64,000 bases of DNA from Halichoerus grypus (taxonomy: Eukaryota > Chordata > Mammalia > Carnivora > Phocidae). The stretch spans positions 32,393,930 through 32,457,929 of the forward strand of contig NC_135726.1 in NCBI RefSeq assembly GCF_964656455.1, given 5' to 3'. The position numbers and the translations under genes are program-made. The notes under the pieces were generated by a model. The model had not been told where the DNA came from and did not search any database. It worked only from the letters and a program-made list of their open reading frames with translations. Shown here one piece after another: positions 11,580 to 23,619 of this stretch. The number at the start of each line of letters is the position of its first letter. The first letter of the stretch is position 1.

Positions 11580-11808
11580 AAGGGGCGCCTGGGTGGCTCA
11601 GTCGTTAGGCGTCTGCCTTCGGCTCAGGTCATGATCCCAGGGTCCTGGGATCGAGCCCCGCGTCGGGCTCCCGGCTCCGCGGGAGGCCTGCTTCTCCCTC
11701 CCCCTCTCCCCCTGCTTCTCCCTCCCCCTCTCCCCCCGCTTGTGTTCCCTCTCTCGCTGTGTCTCTCTCTGTCAAATAAATAAATGAAATCTTTAAAAAA
11801 AAAAAAAA
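11580..11808 (+). mobile_element. Can-SINE with internal CT-block duplication
   Basis: The CT-rich middle is repeated (CTTCTCCCTCCCCCTCTCC twice), making the copy longer. Perfect target duplication AAGATCCAGCAAC at 11567-11579 and 11809-11821. Confidence 0.96.
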
Positions 11809-12498
11809 AAGATCCAGCAACCATGCTCCTTGGTATTTACCCAAAGGAATTGAAAACTTCGGTCCACACAAAATGGACCTACACACAGATGTTTACAGCA
11901 GCTTTATTCACAATCGTCAAAACTTGGAAACAACCAAGATGGTCTTCGGTAGATAACCAGATAAACTGTGGTACATCCAGACAGGGAATATTATTCAGCG
12001 CTAAAAAGAGATGAGCTATCAAAGCCATGAAAAGACATGGAGGGCCCTTCCATGCATATTACAAAGTGAAAGAAGGCCATCTGAAAAGGCCATATATGCT
12101 GTATGATTCCAACTACATGACATTCTGGAAAAGGCAAAACTATGGAGACAGTAAGATCAGTGGTTGCCAAAGGCTGGGGGAGAGGAAAGGATGAGCAGGC
12201 AGAGCACAAAAGATCTTTAGGGCAGTGAAATTATTCTGTATGATATTCTAATGGTGGGTCCATGTCATTATACATTTATCCATTTATACATGTACAACAC
12301 CAAGAGTGAATGCTAATGTAAACCATGGACTTTGGGTGATAATGATGTACCAACATAGATTCATTAACAGTAACAAATGTACTGCATGCTGGTGGGACAT
12401 GGGAAGAAATCTCTGTACATTCCACTCAATTTTGCTGTGAACCGTTTTAAAACTGCTCAAAAAATAAAATCTATTACAAAAATTAAAAAAAAAAATCT

Positions 12499-12706
12499 GG
12501 GGCGCCTGGGTGGCTCAGTTGGTTAAGCGACTGCCTTCGGCTCAGGTCATGATCCTGGAGTCCCTGGATCGAGTCCCGCATCGGGCTCCCTGCTCGGCAG
12601 GGAGTCTGCTTCTCCCTCTGACCCTCCCCCCTCTCATGTACTCGCTCTCTCTCATTCTCTCTCTCTCAAATAAATAAATAAAATCTTTAAAAAAAAAAAA
12701 AAAAAT
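12499..12706 (+). mobile_element. Can-SINE, second subfamily
   Basis: Carries the diagnostic words GGTTAAGCGACTGCC, CCTGGAGTCCCTGGATCGAG and CTGACCCTCCCCCCTCTCATG that set a second subfamily apart. Inserted at the A-rich end of the preceding L1. Confidence 0.94.
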
Positions 12707-12864
12707 CTGATATTTCTCCTAGTTAATTTTTTTCTTTTTCCTGTTTAGCGGTCATTTATTCATTTTGAATTTAAGTGACGGTGAAAGGCAGGAATGTAAC
12801 TTTTTTTTTTCAAATAGTTGACCAAGTGTCTAGCACCCTTTACTAAATACTCCATCCTGTTCTT

Positions 12865-13064
12865 TTTTTTTTTTTTTTTAAGATTTTATTTATTTGACAG
12901 AGAGAGACAAAGCGAGAGAAGGAACACAAGCAGGGGGAGTGGGAGAGGGAGAAGCAGGCTTCCCGCCGAGCAGGGAGCCTGATGCGGGGCTCGATCCCAG
13001 GACCCCGGGATCATGACCTGAGCCGAAGGCAGATGCTTAACTGACTGAGCCACCCAGGCGCCCC
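12865..13064 (-). mobile_element. Can-SINE, antisense
   Basis: Perfect 16-base target duplication ACTCCATCCTGTTCTT at 12849-12864 and 13065-13080. Confidence 0.96.
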
Positions 13065-13080
13065 ACTCCATCCTGTTCTT

Positions 13081-13619
13081 AATGATTGAGTATACACTTG
13101 CCACTCCAATCTGCCCAGTGGTCTGCCCCCACCTTCATCCAGTAATTGTATCACCTCCCCGCCTCCTTGGGAACAATTCCTCTCCGAGGGTTCCACGTGA
13201 TTCAGGTGGGGCTGCATAGCAGAGCTAGCTGGAGGCCCGGACAGAAGCGGCCATGGGTGACCCTGTTAGTGCAGCATCTCATGGTCACGGCCCAGGGATG
13301 GTGCCATGACCACATGGTGTCCTTCCTTAAGACTTTACATACTGACACCAAGGAAGGTCATTTTCTTCTTTGACCTTAGGCTGTAAAAATAGAAGCCTGG
13401 AAGTATCAACAACCACACCTCCTTTTCCTCTAGCTGCAGAAAGGAGCCCATCAGCAATAGGAGAAAGAGAAGCCAATCCTGAGAAAGAAGCAAAGTCAGG
13501 AGAGAAAGGGCATTTGAGCTTCCTTGGGAGTCACTGAAGCGAGTATCACCCCAAGGGTACTCCAGGTACTTGACAAAATAAATGCCTTTGTTTTCTGTTT
13601 AACCAAGATGATTGATTTT
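13081..13619. other. Unassigned sequence
   Basis: No exon recognised. The segment ending near AATAAATGCCTTTGTTTTC (13577-13595) resembles an LTR or retrocopy end but was not assigned. Confidence 0.35.
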
Positions 13620-14195
13620 CTTTCTCTTGCACTTGAAAAAATCCTGATTTATACACAAAGCCTTTGCCTATATATTAAACTGTTAAGCACAGTTGGGTCA
13701 GGTGTTCGGCTTTCTTTTCAGATCTACTGCTATTTCTATCTATTCTAGGGCTCAGATTACTCTTTAAAATTCTTGTATAAATCTATAAATAGTGGATAGT
13801 ACAAAAACCAATCCTTCCCCAAACTCATATTTAGTTTTCAAAAGGTTCTTGGCTATTCTTGCCTGTTTATTCTTCTAGATGCTCTTTAAAATCATTGTAA
13901 CAAATCACTCTCCCCCCTCAGAAAAAATTCACTGGGATTTTTATTTGAATTACATTAATTAAAAAATTAATGAGTTGATTTAACCTCTTCAAGTCTTTTA
14001 TGCCACCCGCTGTAACATTTTTTGTTTTCTTCACATTTCTGGCTTTTTTTTTTTTTCCCCAATTATTTTGGGAGTTTTGATACTCTGGTGAGTAAAATCT
14101 TTTTCCTTTTTTAAATTATATTTTGTTATACAGAAAAGCTACTGACTTTTGTATGTTTATTTCATAGCCAATCAGACGATTTTCTAGCCCTACTT
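13620..14195 (-). mobile_element. L1 ORF2 fragment, antisense
   Basis: Complement-like ORF2 sequence (TTGGCTATTCTTGCCTG, CACTGGGATTTTTATTTG, TGAGTTGATTTAACCTC). Diverged. Confidence 0.5.
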
Positions 14196-15147
14196 CATGG
14201 GCTAGAATTACCAAGATAAGGCCAAATAATACAAATAATTAACAGACAAATTTCATTTAAGGCTTCCCCCGATAAAGTTATTTTCAATAAGCATGTGTTA
14301 TACATTTTGCCAGAATAAAGCAACATGGTAGCTTCTTTTTTTCATGACGACAATGATGATGATGATGAGTAAAGTAAAAGCTACAATTCTAAATATGTGG
14401 CCTCCCTCTAAACAAATTTTGTGAACAAGCCAGTAAAATATAGTAACAAACAAAAATGTTTAAAATCAAACAGAAACCCACAACCCTCATCTTAAAAAAA
14501 AATAAAAATAAATTAAAAGTTGGTTAACCACCTCCCCCCCACCCACCCCCCGCCATTCGCAACTAAGTAATTTTCTTAACAGAATAGCAAACAAAACAAA
14601 ACAGAAACAATACATCTGATACTTTCATTGAGCGGCCAACCAGCATACCACAGGAAGACGTATTTTTTGGATGGGCATAATATTTAAAACACTGATTATA
14701 AAAATGATCTGGACCCTATACTGTTTCATCATGTTAAATCTCTCAGACCAGACTTACTTTAAATACATTGTCTCATTTACCACCTAACTTCTCTTAAAAA
14801 TCTGCATAAGTCATTAGCAGTCACATCTCTCTGCAATGCACTGTGAAATTCTTCCACACTATTTCTTCCACTCCAAAGTGAGGCCTGAGATGATTACTAT
14901 TTTAAGAGTATTTCTAATATGTCTATACTGGGCCACACAGAACTTCATCATAATAATGCTTACTCACCAACCTTGTAAAGACTCTCACTAAATTTATCAC
15001 CAATCCCTGAAAACGGCTTAGAGTTTTTAAGACCTACAGACAAAATAAGAGATCTATTAGAGCCTATGAAATTAAAATGTATGTATTACATATACTTTTC
15101 ATACATATACATTTTTTGGAAGACACTATGAGCACTTTGATAATTTT
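14196..15147. other. AT-rich intronic sequence without recognised gene
   Basis: Contains a GAT run at about 14352-14368 and a C-rich run at 14532-14553. No exon or confident mobile element. Confidence 0.45.
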
Positions 15148-15346
15148 TTTTTTTTAAAGATTTTATTTATTTATTTGACAGAGAGAGACACAGCGAGAGA
15201 AGGAACACAAGCAGGGGAAGTGGGAGAGGGAGAAGCAGGCTTCCCACCTAGCAGGGAGCCCGATGCAGGGCTCGATCCCAGGACCCTGGGATCATGACCC
15301 GAGCCGAAGGCAGATGCTTAACTACTAAGCCACCCAGGCGCCCCGT
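15148..15346 (-). mobile_element. Can-SINE, antisense
   Basis: Perfect 17-base target duplication AGCACTTTGATAATTTT at 15131-15147 and 15347-15363. Confidence 0.96.
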
Positions 15347-15363
15347 AGCACTTTGATAATTTT

Positions 15364-15879
15364 AAAGAGGGCCTGAATATAGTAATAAAACAATGCTTCA
15401 CTTAGTCTTCATTAACAGAAGATGAAATATCTAAGTATCGCCAGACTTTCCTCTCTACATGCTAAAACTTTAATAATGATAAAAATATGCTATGTTACCA
15501 TACCAGACATAATTTAAAGCTTTCCTTCTGTTTTCCTGTCTCTGGGCCATCACGTGCACACCCGTAGCTGTCCAGCAACATTCGGAGCAGCGTGGGGTCT
15601 GAATGCAGGCTCCGCTGCTTTGCTATCAGCTCATTCTTACTGTGTCATTCTGCCTCCAGCCCCTTCTCTTTCAGCTCCTATTCCACTTAATACAGGCATT
15701 AAAAAAAAAAAGTAAACTCACTGAGAGATTAAGGGTTTCTCCAAAGAATCAAGTTCCCAGGTCTGGTGCAAGGCTCTGAGAGCTACACTACTCTGATAGG
15801 ACAAGAGTGCCCTTTGGAGGGGGGCCTCGCCTCAACAAAGCATCTTGCTTCTGTATGGTACTTCATCTTTTTCAAAGAG
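15364..15879. other. Intronic sequence without recognised gene
   Basis: No exon or repeat recognised. Confidence 0.4.
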
Positions 15880-16040
15880 TTCTTATCTATTCCCTAATTC
15901 AATCATCTACAATAATTCTGCGAGGCAGGCTTGCTAGAAGTAACTCTTGAACTACAAGAATTTTTTTTTTTCTCAACAGAGAATAATTTCCCTAAGCTCA
16001 TACAGAAAATCAACAGCAGAACTAAATCTGAAAAACAGAT
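15880..16040 (-). mobile_element. MIR fragment, antisense
   Basis: Pattern of the MIR complement: AATAATTCTGCGAGGCAGGC, then CTAAGCTCATACAGAAAATC and CAGCAGAACTAAATCTG. Confidence 0.55.
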
Positions 16041-16049
16041 CTCACTGGA

Positions 16050-16235
16050 ACATGCCAACCATTAGGATCGCAGAGGTAAAATTACTTTCAAATTCCAGCA
16101 ACGAGTTTTCCAGCTGAGTGACCTTTCCAGAGTTACCAACTTCCCTCAGTCTCAGGGCCTGCATCTGTAGAACAGGGATGGTACCGCCCACCCAGCAGCT
16201 CTGTGAGGCCCCCAGCCCACTGCCTGGCACCTGGT
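16050..16235 (+). mobile_element. MIR fragment
   Basis: AGCTGAGTGACCTTTCCAG, CCCTCAGTCTCAGGGCCTGC, ATCTGTAGAACAGGGATGG and CCACTGCCTGGCACCTGG follow the MIR sense pattern. Confidence 0.7.
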
Positions 16236-16287
16236 CACACTTTAGAGTCCTACTGACCCCAGGCTTCAGCTGCCTCGGGACTTCGTG

Positions 16288-16324
16288 CACGCGCGCGCGC
16301 GCACACACACACACACACACACAG
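16288..16324. repeat. CG/CA dinucleotide repeat
   Basis: A run of CG units passes directly into CA units. On the plus strand this is alternating purine-pyrimidine and could form Z-DNA. Confidence 0.85.
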
Positions 16325-16734
16325 AGGCAATGAGAGGGTATGACCAGTCACTTCTCTAAGATAGCTCTACCCAAACAGCACAGTCACTTAATATGGCAGC
16401 CACCAGCCACCCCGCCCCCATCCTTCAGACCTCCCTTAACCCTCCTCATCCTACATTCCCACAAACACTTATGGAAGGTGACGTGCCAAGCACTGTGCCC
16501 GAAGTCAGTCGGATCACTTGATCTTTGTTACATAAGACATACACGCTATCTGGGATTCTAGGATCTGCTACTCTGAGCTTACTACTCCTCCTTTCCAGGA
16601 GCCTAATTCCGTCAGCCCTTGGTCCTTTGCCGGGACCAAAAGCTAACTCTGAAGTATTTCACCACAAATAACCCAAATATCACACGGGTTCCACACCACC
16701 TCTAATATCCACTAACCCCTCCGTACCACAGATC
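16325..16734. other. Intronic sequence without recognised gene
   Basis: An L2-like word string (GTGCCAAGCACTGTGCCCG) near 16482-16500. No exon recognised. Confidence 0.4.
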
Positions 16735-17067
16735 CACAAACCACACCCACAGGCCAAACCCAGCCCACCCACTTCCTGCTTTTATATAGCCCACAAGGTA
16801 AGAATGTTTTTATATTTTTGAAATGGTTTCAAGTCCAAAGACGAATAACATCTGGGAACAGGTGTAAGTTATATGCAATTCAAATTACAGTATACATACA
16901 CCAAGTTTTCTTGGAACAGAGCCATGCTCATTCATTTATATATTGTCAGTGGCTGCTTTCATGCATTACAACAGCAGAGCTGAGGAGTTGAGACAAAGAC
17001 CTTAGAACCAACAAAGCTTAAAATATTTACTATCTTTACAGAAAAACTTTGCTGACCCCTGCTCTAT
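16735..17067 (+). mobile_element. hAT-type DNA transposon relic (MER3-like)
   Basis: CTTGGAACAGAGCCATGCTC, TTGTCAGTGGCTGCTTTC, AGCCTAAAATATTTACT-like and ACTTTGCTGACCCCTGCTC match my recollection of a non-autonomous hAT element. The exact family name is uncertain. Confidence 0.6.
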
Positions 17068-17384
17068 ATGTAAGTTCCATAATCTCTCCAAGAGTAACTT
17101 GATAGATCAAGTCTACCAACTTACACCATTGTACTGCTGTGCATTACTTTGTCCATGACTTGGGAGGTAAATAAATCTATGCAGTTAGACTTAAAATTTT
17201 TAGAAGTACTATAGTAACAACTGTCTCCTCAACATCTTCCATGCTCCCATCCAAGTTCACGTCAAAGGGTCAACTACGATCATATTTGTTACTTATTTAA
17301 AAAAATACTTAATGGTAACAGCTATGTGCTTGTGTATACATTGAAATTTAGATATATTAGAATTTAAAATAAAATTTTCAAGTA

Positions 17385-18340
17385 GCCATTAGGATGGTAC
17401 CTATCAAAAAAACAACAACAACAACAAAAATGACAGCATTGGCAAGGATGTGGAGAAGTTGGATCTCGTATTACTTGTGCTTTGCTGATGAGAATGTAAA
17501 ATGGTGCAGGTGCAATGGAAAACAGGATGGGAGTTCCTCAAAAAGTTAGATCTAGATTTACCATATGATCAGCAATTTCACCTCTGAGTATACAGCCAAA
17601 AGAACCGAAAGCAGGGATTCAAAGATACTTGCACACTCACATTCCTAACAGCATTATTAGCAATATTCCAAAGGTGGAAGCAAACCAAGTGTCTATCACG
17701 GATGAATGGATAAAAACATGGTATATACATGCAACAGAATATTCTTCAGCAATTAAAAAGGAAGAAAATTCTAACACGGGCTATAACATGGATGATCCTT
17801 GAGGACTTTATGCTAAGTGAAATAGGCCAGGTACAAAAGGACAAATAGGATTCTACTTTTCTTAAGGATCTAGAGTAGTCTCTCTCATAGAGACAGAAAG
17901 TAAAATGGTGGTTGCCAGGGACTGGGGGCCGGAGAACAGAGAATAGGTAGTATTTAATGGGTACAAAGTTTCAGTTGGTGAAGATGAAAAAGTTCTAGAG
18001 ACAGACAGTAGTGCTGATGATTGCACAACAGTGTGAGTATACTCAATGCCACTGAACTATACATGCTTAAAAATGATTAAAATAGGGGCGCCTGGGTGGC
18101 TCAGTCAGTTAAGCATCTGCCTTTGGCTTGGGTCATGATCTCAGGGTCCTGGGATCGAGCCCCGCATTGGGCTCCTTGCTCCGCGGGAAGCCTGCTTCTC
18201 CCTCTCCCTCTGCCTGCCGCTCCCCTTGCTGTGCTCTCTCTCTCCCTCTGTCAAATAAATAAATAAAATCTTTAAAAAAAGGTTAAAACGGAAAATTTTA
18301 AATTATGTGTTATTTTAACATAATTTTTAAAAATTCAACT
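17385..18340 (+). mobile_element. L1 3' end, split by a SINE
   Basis: GGCAAGGATGTGGAGAAGTTGG-like, ATGCTAAGTGAAATAGGCC, GGTGGTTGCCAGGGACTGG and AATGCCACTGAACTATACA. The end after 18286 (GTGTTATTTTAACATAATT) belongs to it. Confidence 0.88.
18084..18286 (+). mobile_element. Can-SINE inserted near L1 end
   Basis: Sense copy with a full tail, placed between 'AAAAATGATTAAAAT' and its resumed L1 continuation. Confidence 0.93.
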
Positions 18341-18346
18341 AACCCA

Positions 18347-18552
18347 GGGGCGCCTGGGTGGCTCAGTTGGTTAAGCGACTGCCTTCGGCTCAGGTCATGA
18401 TCCTGGAGTCCCGGGATCGAGTCCCGCATCGGGCTCCCTGCTCAGCGGGGGGTCTGCTTCTCCCTCTGACCCTCTTCCCGCTCGTGCTCTCTGTCTCTCA
18501 TTCTCTCTCTCTCAAATAAATAAATAAAATCTTTAAAAAAAAAAAAAAAAAA
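18347..18552 (+). mobile_element. Can-SINE, second subfamily
   Basis: GGTTAAGCGACTGCC type. Perfect 18-base target duplication AAAAATTCAACTAACCCA at 18329-18346 and 18553-18570. Confidence 0.97.
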
Positions 18553-18589
18553 AAAAATTCAACTAACCCAGAGACTTGTCATTAATACA

Positions 18590-19195
18590 ATATGATATAG
18601 TCAATACAATAGATATAAAAATGAATAGTGATTTATGCTACAACATGGATGAACTTTGAAAACTAAGTGAAAGAAGCCAGTCACAAAAGACCACTTATTA
18701 TCGATTCCATTTATTTTTTTTAAAAGACTTTATTTATTTGAGAGAGCAGAGTAAGAGAGAGAGTACACAAGTGGGGGTGGGAGGGGGGCAGAGTGAGAGG
18801 AAGCAGCAGACTCCCCACCGAGCAGGGAGCCCGATGCAGGGCTCGATCCCAGGATCCCGGGATCATGACCTGAGCTGAAGGCAGATGCTTAACCGACTGA
18901 GCCACCCAGGCGCCCCAATGTATGATTCCATTTATACGAAATGTCCAGAACAGGTAAATCCACAGAGACAGAAAGCAGATTATTGACTGCCAGAGGCTGG
19001 GCGCAAGGAGGGGAAGGGGAGTGGCTTCTTAATGAGTATGGGATTTGTTTGGGGATAAAATGTTCTGAAACATTTGGCAATTGTTGTACAACAATTCCAT
19101 TGTGAATTATATACCACTGAACTGTACCCTTAAAAACGTTAATGACGGTAAATTTTATTTTTGCGTATTTTACCACTATTTAAAAAAAAAAAACA
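18590..19195 (+). mobile_element. L1 3' end, split by a SINE
   Basis: CTACAACATGGATGAACTTTG, AGCCAGTCACAAAAGACC, then after the SINE AATGTCCAGAACAGGTAAATC and TTATATACCACTGAACTGTA. Confidence 0.87.
18715..18917 (-). mobile_element. Can-SINE inserted in L1
   Basis: Antisense copy. Target duplication GATTCCATTTAT at 18703-18714 and 18924-18935. Confidence 0.94.
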
Positions 19196-20087
19196 TTAAA
19201 AATAGCACTGTTCAGAAAAAAGAAAAATCTCCAACAGCTCACTTAGACATCATGTAGTTAATCAGCAGAGACAAGTCACTGAGAACTAGGCCCTATCCTA
19301 CTACCAATCACAGCAATTTGTTATTTCACATAAATGCTATTAGTCTAGCCAAAGAACAAAACAAAACAAAACAAAAAGGGCATTTTCTTAATAAATATAA
19401 TTCTCTGGTTATTTCTTGACACAAATTTAGAAAACTATTACATTTTTAATAGAAATATTTCGTCCCGTCCTGGAATTAGAGTAGGGCACTACTTCATGTC
19501 ATGCACAGAAGAGAACAGCTTGATTTTAGGTGCTATATATAGGAGTTCACACTAATAAGAAACGGGTTACACACAGGAACATCGGAGAGAGAGCATGAAG
19601 GTGATCTGACAGGGCCTCAGTTTGTGTCTTAGTCTTTGCCCCCAGACCTGCCGAAGAAGGGAGAGGGTCTTTCCTCAAGAAAGCATTAAGAAAAAGTGAG
19701 TTCCAAGTAGAAACAAATACCAAAGGCACTTACAGTCAAAGGAAACTAAAGGGTGTTTCTTCGCAGCTTTGTCACCGTAACTCACTTCCAGTATTTTTAA
19801 AATCACACTGGCAGCGTCACACTTTAAATAGGGACAACTCAGTGGAGAATTTCACAGTCAGAAGACACGGTATTCAAGGGTCATGTTAACCACATCAAAC
19901 AAAACTAATGTAGTAAAAGCCAACTCAACAGATTCTTGGCACTAAAATTATTTGTAAATACATATATCATGATCTAAGATGAAGAACAGAAGCTTTGATT
20001 TTGGTTGCATTCAAGGGAAAAAGCACTAAGATAAAAACACTAAAAATAAGCAAGAAGAGAAACTGAAGTCACAATAAGACTAAAGTT
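19196..20087. other. Intronic sequence without recognised gene
   Basis: Includes a short AACAAA run at about 19357-19376. No exon recognised. Confidence 0.45.
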
Positions 20088-20287
20088 GGGGCGCCTGGGT
20101 AGCTCAGCGGGTTAAGCGTCTGCCTTCGGCTCAGGTCATGATCCCAGGGTCCTGGGATGAAGCCCCGAGTCGGGCCCCTGCTCAGCGGGGAGCCTGCTTC
20201 TCCCTCTCCCTCTGCTGCTCCCCTGGCTTGTGCTCGCTCTCTCTCTCAAATAAATAAAATCTTAAAAAAAAAAAAAAAAAAGGAATA
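20088..20287 (+). mobile_element. Can-SINE
   Basis: Sense copy. Target duplication ACTAAAGTT at 20079-20087 and 20288-20296. Confidence 0.94.
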
Positions 20288-20296
20288 ACTAAAGTT

Positions 20297-21207
20297 AATG
20301 TGATTAAGAAAAAGACGTGGACCCCCCCTAAAGGGAAGGAACCCTAACCACCATCTTCCAGGACAGCAGAGGCATTTCAGATAGCAGACCGCATTGAGAT
20401 GCCCTCTAAACGGTTCCTACAGAAAAACGAAAAGGCAAAACAAGCTCCTCCTGCCAAACTTGAATGTCAGCCTCCCTACCTTAACTGTTTGACCTTGAGG
20501 GGGAAAAATTAAATTTACAAGCAGCCAAGGAAATAAAGCAATGTTTGTTAAACACTGCGAAATGGGTCTTAAAATGGGTCTGTGGACACTTCTCCCAGTC
20601 CATACATTCTCCATGAGAATTTTTAAATTGTGTGTTTTCATTTCAGTATTACTCTAAAAACATGAACATAAGCCTGTTCTGGATCATCCAGATGCTTCCC
20701 TGGAAACAGAGAGCTGCCCAGGGATTTCCCGGCCCACGTGTGTGCTGTTGGGTTTACCATCGGGCTAAGGCCAAATAACAGGATTTTAATCGGTCGGTAC
20801 TAACAGGCAAGAACAGAGCTAAGAACTGCTAAGTGTATAATGCACATATACCAGTTAACGGTCAAATGTCACCCCTGTGTAATTTTCTTGTTTTCAGAAT
20901 AGAGAAAAGTGGTGAGAGAACAGAGCAGTCACGTGGCCAGGTAATACAGGCATTCCCAAAGAGCCCCCAACACCACAGCAGACCGTACTGTATTCACACT
21001 GAGTGTACAAGTTGAGTAAAACATCATCTGTCCCATAAAATTAATTTTAATTTTACTGGTTTTGTCATTTTATCTGTAATCTGTTAATCTGTCTTGTTTT
21101 TATAATCTTTTAAGCATAAGAAATGTAACCTTGTGTGCATTCTTACAATAAAAATAACTTAAGCTCCTGTACACCAAGGGCACTCTATGGCGGAAGAAAT
21201 CTTATTT
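20297..21207. other. Intronic sequence without recognised gene
   Basis: No exon, SINE or L1 signature recognised in about 900 bases. Confidence 0.45.
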
Positions 21208-21225
21208 AAAAAACAGTGCTGGGGA

Positions 21226-21424
21226 GGGGCGCCTGGGTGGCTCAGTCAGTTAAGCGGCTGCCTTCGGCTCAGGTCATGATCCCAGGGTCCTGGGATTGAG
21301 CCCCACGTCAGGCTCCCTGCTCAGTGGAGAGTCTGCTTCTCCCTCTCTCTGCCTACTTGTGCTCTCTATCTCTCTGTCAAATAAATAAATAAAATCTTTA
21401 AAAAATAAATAAATAAATAAAAAT
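21226..21424 (+). mobile_element. Can-SINE
   Basis: Perfect 18-base target duplication AAAAAACAGTGCTGGGGA at 21208-21225 and 21425-21442. Confidence 0.97.
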
Positions 21425-21779
21425 AAAAAACAGTGCTGGGGAAAGATCCGAATGGACATTTCTTCAAAGAAGATACACAGATGACCAATAAGCATATGAA
21501 AAGATACCCAGCATAATTAGTTACCGGAGAAAAGCAAATCAAAACCACAAGATACTATTTCAACCTGTTAGGATGGCTGTTATCAAAAAGAAAAAGAAAA
21601 AGAAAGTAACAAGTGTTGGTGAGGATGTGGAAGAATCAGAACTTCCCTGCACTGCTGGTGGGAATATAAAATGATTTAGCTGTGGTGGAAAATAGTCTGG
21701 CAGTTCCCCAAAAAGTTAAACATAGAATTATCATTTGATCCAGCAATTCTACTTGTAGATATAAATCCAAAAGAACTGA

Positions 21780-21946
21780 GGGGGGTGAGGGGTGGGGTAA
21801 CAGGGTGATGGACATTGAGGAGGGCATGTGAGGTAATGAGCACTGGGTGTTGTATACAACGATGAATCACTGACCTCTACCTCTGAAACCAGTAAGACAT
21901 TATATGTTAATTGATTGAATTTAAATTTAAAAAAGAAAAAAGAGCT
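21780..21946 (+). mobile_element. 5'-truncated carnivore L1 3' end
   Basis: A 167-base insert with the carnivore L1 3' signature (GGGTGATGGACATTGAGGAGG, GTAATGAGCACTGGGTGTTG, ATGAATCACTGACCTCTACC) and an A-rich end. Target duplication AAATCCAAAAGAACTGA / AAATCTAAAAGAACTGA at 21763-21779 and 21947-21963. Confidence 0.88.
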
Positions 21947-22256
21947 AAATCTAAAAGAACTGAAAGCAGAAACTCAAGATACTCATACACCAATGTTCAA
22001 AGCATTGTACACAACAGCCAAAAGGTGAAAACAACACAAATGTCCATCGACAGACGAATGGATAAACAAAATGCAGTCTAACTATACCGAGAATATTAGT
22101 CGGCCATAAAAAGGAAATTCTAATATATAAAACATGGATAAACCTTAAAGACATTATGCTAAGTGGAATAAGCCAGCTACAAAAGGACAAATGCCATCTG
22201 ATTCTCCTTATATGAGGTACTGAGAATAGGCAAATTCATAGAAAAAATAGAATACA

Positions 22257-22487
22257 TGGGGCGTCTGGGTGGTTCAGTAGGTTAAGTGTCTACCTTCGGG
22301 TCAGGTCATGATCCCAGGGTCCTGGGATCGAGTCCAGCGCCCGGCTCCCGGCTCCCCGCTCAGGAGGGAGTCTGCTTCTCCCTTTCCCTCTGCCCCTCCC
22401 CCACTCGTGCGCACGCACACGTACATACACACACACACACACTCTCTCTCTCTCTCAAATAAATTTAAAAATCTTTAAAAATATGTA
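22257..22487 (+). mobile_element. Can-SINE with CA/CT microsatellite in its middle
   Basis: Sense copy in which the CT-rich region has been replaced by CGCACGCACACGT and a CA run (about 22408-22442) before the CT run. Confidence 0.9.
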
Positions 22488-22710
22488 GAATAGAGATTAG
22501 TTACCAGAGGCGGGGGAGGGGAGAATGGGAAATAACTGTTTCATGGTACAGAGTTTCCACTTGGGATGACAAGAAAGTTCTGGAAATGGATAATGGTGAT
22601 GGTTGCACAACAATGTGAATGTACTTAGTGCTACTGAATTGTATGCCTGAAAATGGTTAAAATGGTAAATTTTATGTTATGCATATTTTATCACAATAAG
22701 AAAAACTCAG

Positions 22711-23482
22711 TAACACTGGATATCTGCCAAAAATATTTTATGAAGATCATAATTTGAGAGATACTGCTACAGAGTTAGAATTAAAAATTAAACTATTTAT
22801 GTAATGTTTAAAAATACAGACATAAATTATATATATTGCTAGGGACAAAAACACAGAAGCATAAAAACGTGGATAGAGAGGACATATATCTCTTTGCCTT
22901 GCAAGAGCAGTTACCCCTGGGAAAGGAGGGAGGTAAATGGGAGGTGTACCAAAGGGTGTTCAAGCGTATCCAAAAAACTATATTCCTTAAATTAAAAAAA
23001 GGAGGGAGGGAGGAAAAAGAAGTCACATTTGTTAAACCCAGTACTCAGGGGCTCACTATGGCACTTTGTATCCTCTCTACACCTTCAAAGTAGTTACTAG
23101 TAAAAATCTGAAATGACTAAGAATCCAAAGTTTACACAATGAGGACTTAAAACTTCCTTCCACCATTCTACACAATGAATAAGCAGACAGCCCACTGACA
23201 GGCCGTGTTCCCCGACTTACCGGCAAGAGTACCTCTACTTTCCTCCCCTCTCTCCACAGATCCAAGACACCACCAACAGCAATCAAGAACTGTCAGTCAG
23301 CATTCACTAGCCAGACCGACCTCTCGCTCTGAGAACACAATGGGTCCTACAATTTTTGCTGGCCTCCAAGTTGCAAGTTAAATAAACACTAGTTCCCATT
23401 AGAATTCACGTAAAAACTGCAGCATTTTTACCAACGAACAAGTAAATTCCTATCAGGCTAATAATACAGTTAAGACTGTTTC
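22711..23482. other. Intronic sequence without recognised gene
   Basis: Some old L1-like wording near 22900-23000 (CCCTGGGAAAGGAGGGAGG). No exon recognised. Confidence 0.4.
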
Positions 23483-23619
23483 GGGGCACCTAGTGGCTCA
23501 GTCAGTTAAGCATCTGACTCTTGCTATCTGCTCCAGTGTTGATCTCAGGGTGGTGAGTTCAAGCCCCATGTTGGGCTCCACGCTGGGCATGGAAGCCTAC
23601 TTAAAAAAAAAAAAAAAAA
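23483..23619 (+). mobile_element. Short-type Can-SINE
   Basis: Lacks the CT-rich middle. GGGCACCTAGTGGCTCAG head and GGAAGCCTACTTAAAA end. Confidence 0.88.

Larger units (their letters stand above)
10937..12495 (+). mobile_element. L1 3' end with two SINE insertions
   Basis: ORF2-end and 3'UTR sequence: AAGCCACAGACTAGGAG, TATTTGCAAAACACATAATG, GGGCAAAAGACCTGAACA, GGTATTTACCCAAAGGAATTG, GACATTCTGGAAAAGGC, ending in an A-rich tract. Interrupted at 11360-11548 and 11580-11808 by SINEs. Related to the larger L1 at 30165-34035. Confidence 0.88.
21443..22710 (+). mobile_element. L1 3' end with two later insertions
   Basis: AATGGACATTTCTTCAAAGA, GATGACCAATAAGCATATG, AGGATGGCTGTTATCAAAA, ACCTTAAAGACATTATGC and GTGCTACTGAATTGTATGC. 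Broken by a younger L1 piece (21780-21946) and a SINE (22257-22487). Confidence 0.9.
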
